A stretch of 64,000 bases of DNA from Bacteroidales bacterium. Lineage in GTDB: Bacteria > Bacteroidota > Bacteroidia > Bacteroidales > P3. The position numbers and the translations under genes were made by a program. The stretch lies in assembly GCA_030523765.1 (NCBI GenBank), contig JAUNHX010000006.1, positions 60,200 through 124,199 of the forward strand, read 5' to 3'. The notes under the pieces were generated by a model that saw nothing but the letters and a program-made list of their open reading frames with translations, made no database searches and was not told where the DNA came from. Shown here one piece after another: positions 61,641-64,000 of this stretch (its first letter is position 1; each line of letters opens with the position of its first letter).

Positions 61641-62864
61641 ATGAAGAAATTTACCGTAATTTTGGCCGCTGCATTACTGTGCAGCCCTGCTTTTGCTCAA
61701 GAGCAAAAAGATGAAGACGAGGGCTACAAGTTTACCGATACCAAGGTGCTTCCTGTGACCTCCGTTAAGAACCAAAACCAAGCCGGTACTTGCTGGTGCT
61801 ATAGCTCGATGGCTTTCCTCGAGGCTGAACTGCTTCGTATGGGCAAGGGCGAATATGATTTCAGTGAAATGTACACCGTCAGCAAAACCTATAACGATCG
61901 CGCTATGGCTGCTATCCGCACACATGGTGACGTTTCGTTCAGCCAAGGTGGCGCTTTTAACGATGTAATGTACGGCATGAAGGCCTTCGGCTTGGTGCCT
62001 GAAGAGTGCATGCGTCCTGGTGTGATGTATGGCGACACCCTCTCCAACCACAACGAGCTCAGTGCCCTCACCGACGCTATGGTTGCTGCTATCGCTAAAA
62101 ATGAAAAACTGAAAAAACTCCAAAGCAACGCCAACAACGAACTACTTTGCATCAAAGCTATCGCTGCTGTACACGATGTTTATCTGGGTACCGCTCCCGA
62201 GAAATTCAACTACAAGGGCGTTGAATATACTCCCCAGTCTTTCTATGAGTCGACCGGTCTCAACCCCGACGACTATGTTTCGATTACTTCCTACACCCAT
62301 CATCCTTTCTGGACCAAGTTTGCCCTCGAAATTCAGGACAACTGGCGCTGGGGTCTCTCATACAACGTTCCCCTCGATGACATGATGGCTATCTTCGACA
62401 ACGCTATCGCTAACGGCTATCCTATCGCTTGGGGTAGCGATGTCAGCGAGCAGGGCTTCCGCATGGGTGTTCGTAAGGGCTTCTGTGTTCTCCCCGCTAC
62501 CGATGTTAAGTCGCAGAACCTCCAGGGCAGCGACATGGCTCACTGGACTGGTATGAGCGCTAAGCAGATGCAAGATGAGGCTGCCAAACACCCTACTCCT
62601 CAGCGTTGGGTTACCCAGGCTGAACGTCAGATTGCTTTCGACAACTGGGAAACCACCGATGACCATGGTATGTTGATTTACGGTACTGCTAAAGATCAGA
62701 TGGGTAACGAATACTACATGGTTAAAAACAGCTGGGGTGACTATGGTGAATTCCATGGTATGTTCTATGCTAGCAAGGCTTTCGTCCGCTACAAAACCAT
62801 GAACATCGTTGTTCACAAAGATGCTCTTCCTAAAGATATCAAGAAGAAACTCGGTATTAAATAA
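61641..62864 (+). CDS. Exported C1 family peptidase, second copy
   Basis: 407 aa. Signal peptide (about 1-19, ending AFAQ). Catalytic Cys51 in VKNQNQAGTCWCYSSMAFLEAELL, catalytic His in TTDDHGMLIYGTAKD and Asn in MVKNSWGDYGEFHGMFYASK. It is shorter than its neighbour, with a quite different middle, so the two are diverged paralogues rather than a recent duplication. The strongly biased codon use (GCT, GGT, CGT, CTC) resembles serC and serA and suggests high expression. C-terminus KDIKKKLGIK lacks a sorting tail. Confidence 0.92.
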   Translation: MKKFTVILAAALLCSPAFAQEQKDEDEGYKFTDTKVLPVTSVKNQNQAGTCWCYSSMAFLEAELLRMGKGEYDFSEMYTVSKTYNDRAMAAIRTHGDVSFSQGGAFNDVMYGMKAFGLVPEECMRPGVMYGDTLSNHNELSALTDAMVAAIAKNEKLKKLQSNANNELLCIKAIAAVHDVYLGTAPEKFNYKGVEYTPQSFYESTGLNPDDYVSITSYTHHPFWTKFALEIQDNWRWGLSYNVPLDDMMAIFDNAIANGYPIAWGSDVSEQGFRMGVRKGFCVLPATDVKSQNLQGSDMAHWTGMSAKQMQDEAAKHPTPQRWVTQAERQIAFDNWETTDDHGMLIYGTAKDQMGNEYYMVKNSWGDYGEFHGMFYASKAFVRYKTMNIVVHKDALPKDIKKKLGIK

Positions 62865-62930
62865 TATCGCCTTTAATGCTGGCTGAATCTCGGTTGATCT
62901 CTTGATCGTATGGATTCTGCCTATCATCAC

Positions 62931-62985
62931 GGGGCCTCTCGATACTAATCGAGGGGCCTCGATTCTTCAAAACGAGGGGCCCTCT
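62931..62985 (+). repeat. GGGGCC direct repeats forming nested hairpins
   Basis: GGGGCC occurs at 62931, 62953 and 62976, a 22-23-bp period. The arms also pair: 62933-62943 with 62948-62958 (11 bp, one G-U), and the GAGGGGCC blocks at 62951 and 62974 can pair with each other. There is no T-run after it. It may terminate or protect the protease mRNA. Confidence 0.6.
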
Positions 62986-63074
62986 ATTGAGTGGCGAAAT
63001 CTTTCTAAATATATTTCCCCTTTTCTTTACTTAGGACAGTTCGCAATAAATACCCAATAAACAAATAAAACCAT

Positions 63075-63494
63075 ATGAATATAGAAGAAAAACAATCAGT
63101 CAAACATAACAATCGTATAACGCCTAATCAAATCTACACATTGTTCCCAAGTCAGATCTTTGTGTTCGGTAGCAACAAATATGGACATCATGGTGGTGGC
63201 GCAGCTCGCAGCGCTATGCAGCGATTCGGTGCAGTTTGGGGACAGGGCGAAGGTCTTCAAGGTTCCTCCTATGCGCTTCCTACGATGGGCTCAGACAAAG
63301 AAACGGCCCAAGCAGTTGACACCTTCACTGCATGCGCTAAAGAGCATCCAGAACTCACCTTCCTTGTTACACGGGTGGGGTGTGGTATCGCGGGACATAC
63401 GGCCAACCAGATGGCACCCCTTTTCAAGGCATGTATCCCGCTTGAAAATGTTTTTCTGCCCGCCGATTTCTGGCAGGTGCTGGAAAATGAATAA
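63075..63494 (+). CDS. Small macrodomain-like protein (A1S_2505-like)
   Basis: 139 aa, soluble. After a short N-terminus, PSQIFVFGSNKYGHHGGGAARSAMQRFGAVWGQGEGLQG and SSYALPTMGSD form a pattern reminiscent of macrodomains (glycine-rich ADP-ribose-binding loop followed by a YALPT-type segment), then FLVTRVGCGIAGHTANQMAPLF. I recall this as a widespread phage and bacterial family sometimes called A1S_2505-like. Probable role: ADP-ribose or NAD-derivative binding or hydrolysis, inferred only. It has no clear partner gene. Confidence 0.6.
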   Translation: MNIEEKQSVKHNNRITPNQIYTLFPSQIFVFGSNKYGHHGGGAARSAMQRFGAVWGQGEGLQGSSYALPTMGSDKETAQAVDTFTACAKEHPELTFLVTRVGCGIAGHTANQMAPLFKACIPLENVFLPADFWQVLENE

Positions 63495-64000
63495 TGTTGG
63501 CTGAAGGCAATGCCCTTATATACACACTGTTGAACTATTATGAAAGTGATGCAGTTCTAGTTCTAGAAATGTTTTCATGCTATATATTTGCAAGTATCAT
63601 CCGTCTATAAGTAAAGTACATTATATTATATTGTATTATTACAACTGATATTCCAACAGACACACTGCTTCTTGCGATATGGAATGAAAAAAAATAGATA
63701 TAATTGTAAAATATTGAAAATAAAATAAATAAATAATTATTACATTCTTCATAATTCATGTAATATATTGATAAATAGCTAAATATAAATCATTCTAAAT
63801 TCGAAAGGCTGTCCGAAGGTGAAAAATAACGCGATATTATAGTAATGAAGGCCTTTATGACCCTTTAAAAAGAAGGGTGAAAACAAAAAAATAATTTTTT
63901 TTTAACCGCAAATTGTTGAAAACGAAAGCCCACACTGATAGGGTAGGGAAAGATTTGAAAAAAAAATTTGGCAGTTTCAAAAATGGTCGTATCTTTGCAC
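63495..64000. other. AT-rich intergenic end of window
   Basis: 506 bases, AT-rich, with no convincing gene. It ends in a very good promoter (63967-63997) for a plus-strand gene beyond the window. Confidence 0.6.
63967..63997 (+). promoter_or_regulatory. Strong Bacteroidetes promoter at window end
   Basis: TTTG at 63967-63970, 19 bp, TATCTTTG at 63990-63997 followed by CAC. The transcribed gene is outside the window. Confidence 0.85.

Noticed and set aside
1..64000. tRNA, rRNA, IS or prophage genes
   Set aside because: No cloverleaf-like sequence with CCA-type ends, no rRNA motif, no transposase or phage protein was recognised; this is by eye only.

Overview
The window is about 64 kb of a Bacteroidota chromosome, almost certainly order Bacteroidales. 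The evidence is: repeated promoters of the Bacteroidetes type (TAnnTTTG about 19 bp downstream of TTTG), a PorX regulator of the type IX secretion system (T9SS), secreted proteins with T9SS type A and type B C-terminal sorting domains, a UvrA of the Bacteroidetes form, and many proteins with signal peptides ending in AQ or a lipobox. No rRNA, tRNA, CRISPR array, prophage or insertion sequence was seen. The content is mostly core chromosome, with several poorly described envelope genes.

Layout. 1-5.7 kb (minus): start of purA, then uvrA - small membrane protein - mnmE. 6.1-11.1 kb (minus): a T9SS cargo protein with an Omp28/thioredoxin-like domain, porX, and a TPR membrane protein. 11.3-14.4 kb (plus): a DHOD-like flavoprotein, a four-helix-bundle protein and a DEDDh exonuclease. 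14.5-20.2 kb (minus): serS; prfB with an intact programmed +1 frameshift; a glycosyltransferase fused to a degenerate sugar-phosphotransferase-like module; a ZIP transporter; the SRP RNA gene. 20.5-27.2 kb: a coiled-coil/beta-barrel protein (plus), then a T9SS type B protein, an orphan peptide-type solute-binding lipoprotein and an MTA/SAH-deaminase-like amidohydrolase (minus). 27.3-37.4 kb (plus): a 58-aa protein coupled to an exported flavodoxin, serC-serA, an ATP-grasp-like protein, mntP, an OmpA-like protein, a FemAB/GNAT protein, a methyltransferase, rlmH and murF. 37.6-49.8 kb (minus): guaB followed by three SurA/PpiD-like foldases, a MoxR ATPase, an unknown secreted protein, panB and an M16 protease. 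50.2-59.7 kb (plus): a TlpA-like lipoprotein and a predicted outer-membrane protein, then TolC - HlyD - two ABC-2 permeases - LytS-type kinase - LytTR regulator. 60.2-63.5 kb (plus): two tandem exported C1 peptidases and a macrodomain-like protein.

How the genes work together. Much of the window serves envelope biogenesis and secretion: PorX and its likely cargo, the periplasmic foldases, an exporter with its own two-component system, exported proteases and redox lipoproteins. The rest is housekeeping: purine, serine and pantothenate synthesis, translation, DNA repair and peptidoglycan synthesis.

The least explained signals are non-coding. One family is an 11-bp triple repeat, in the same order and phase at three distant loci (8.4, 25.7 and 50.0 kb). 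Another is a 23-bp tandem repeat at two loci 54 kb apart in opposite orientation (5.9 and 59.9 kb). I found no clear undescribed defence or mobile system. The best candidates for new biology are these repeat families, the exporter without an ATPase gene, the glycosyltransferase fusion, the exported flavodoxin pair, and the foldase cluster with its unknown secreted protein.
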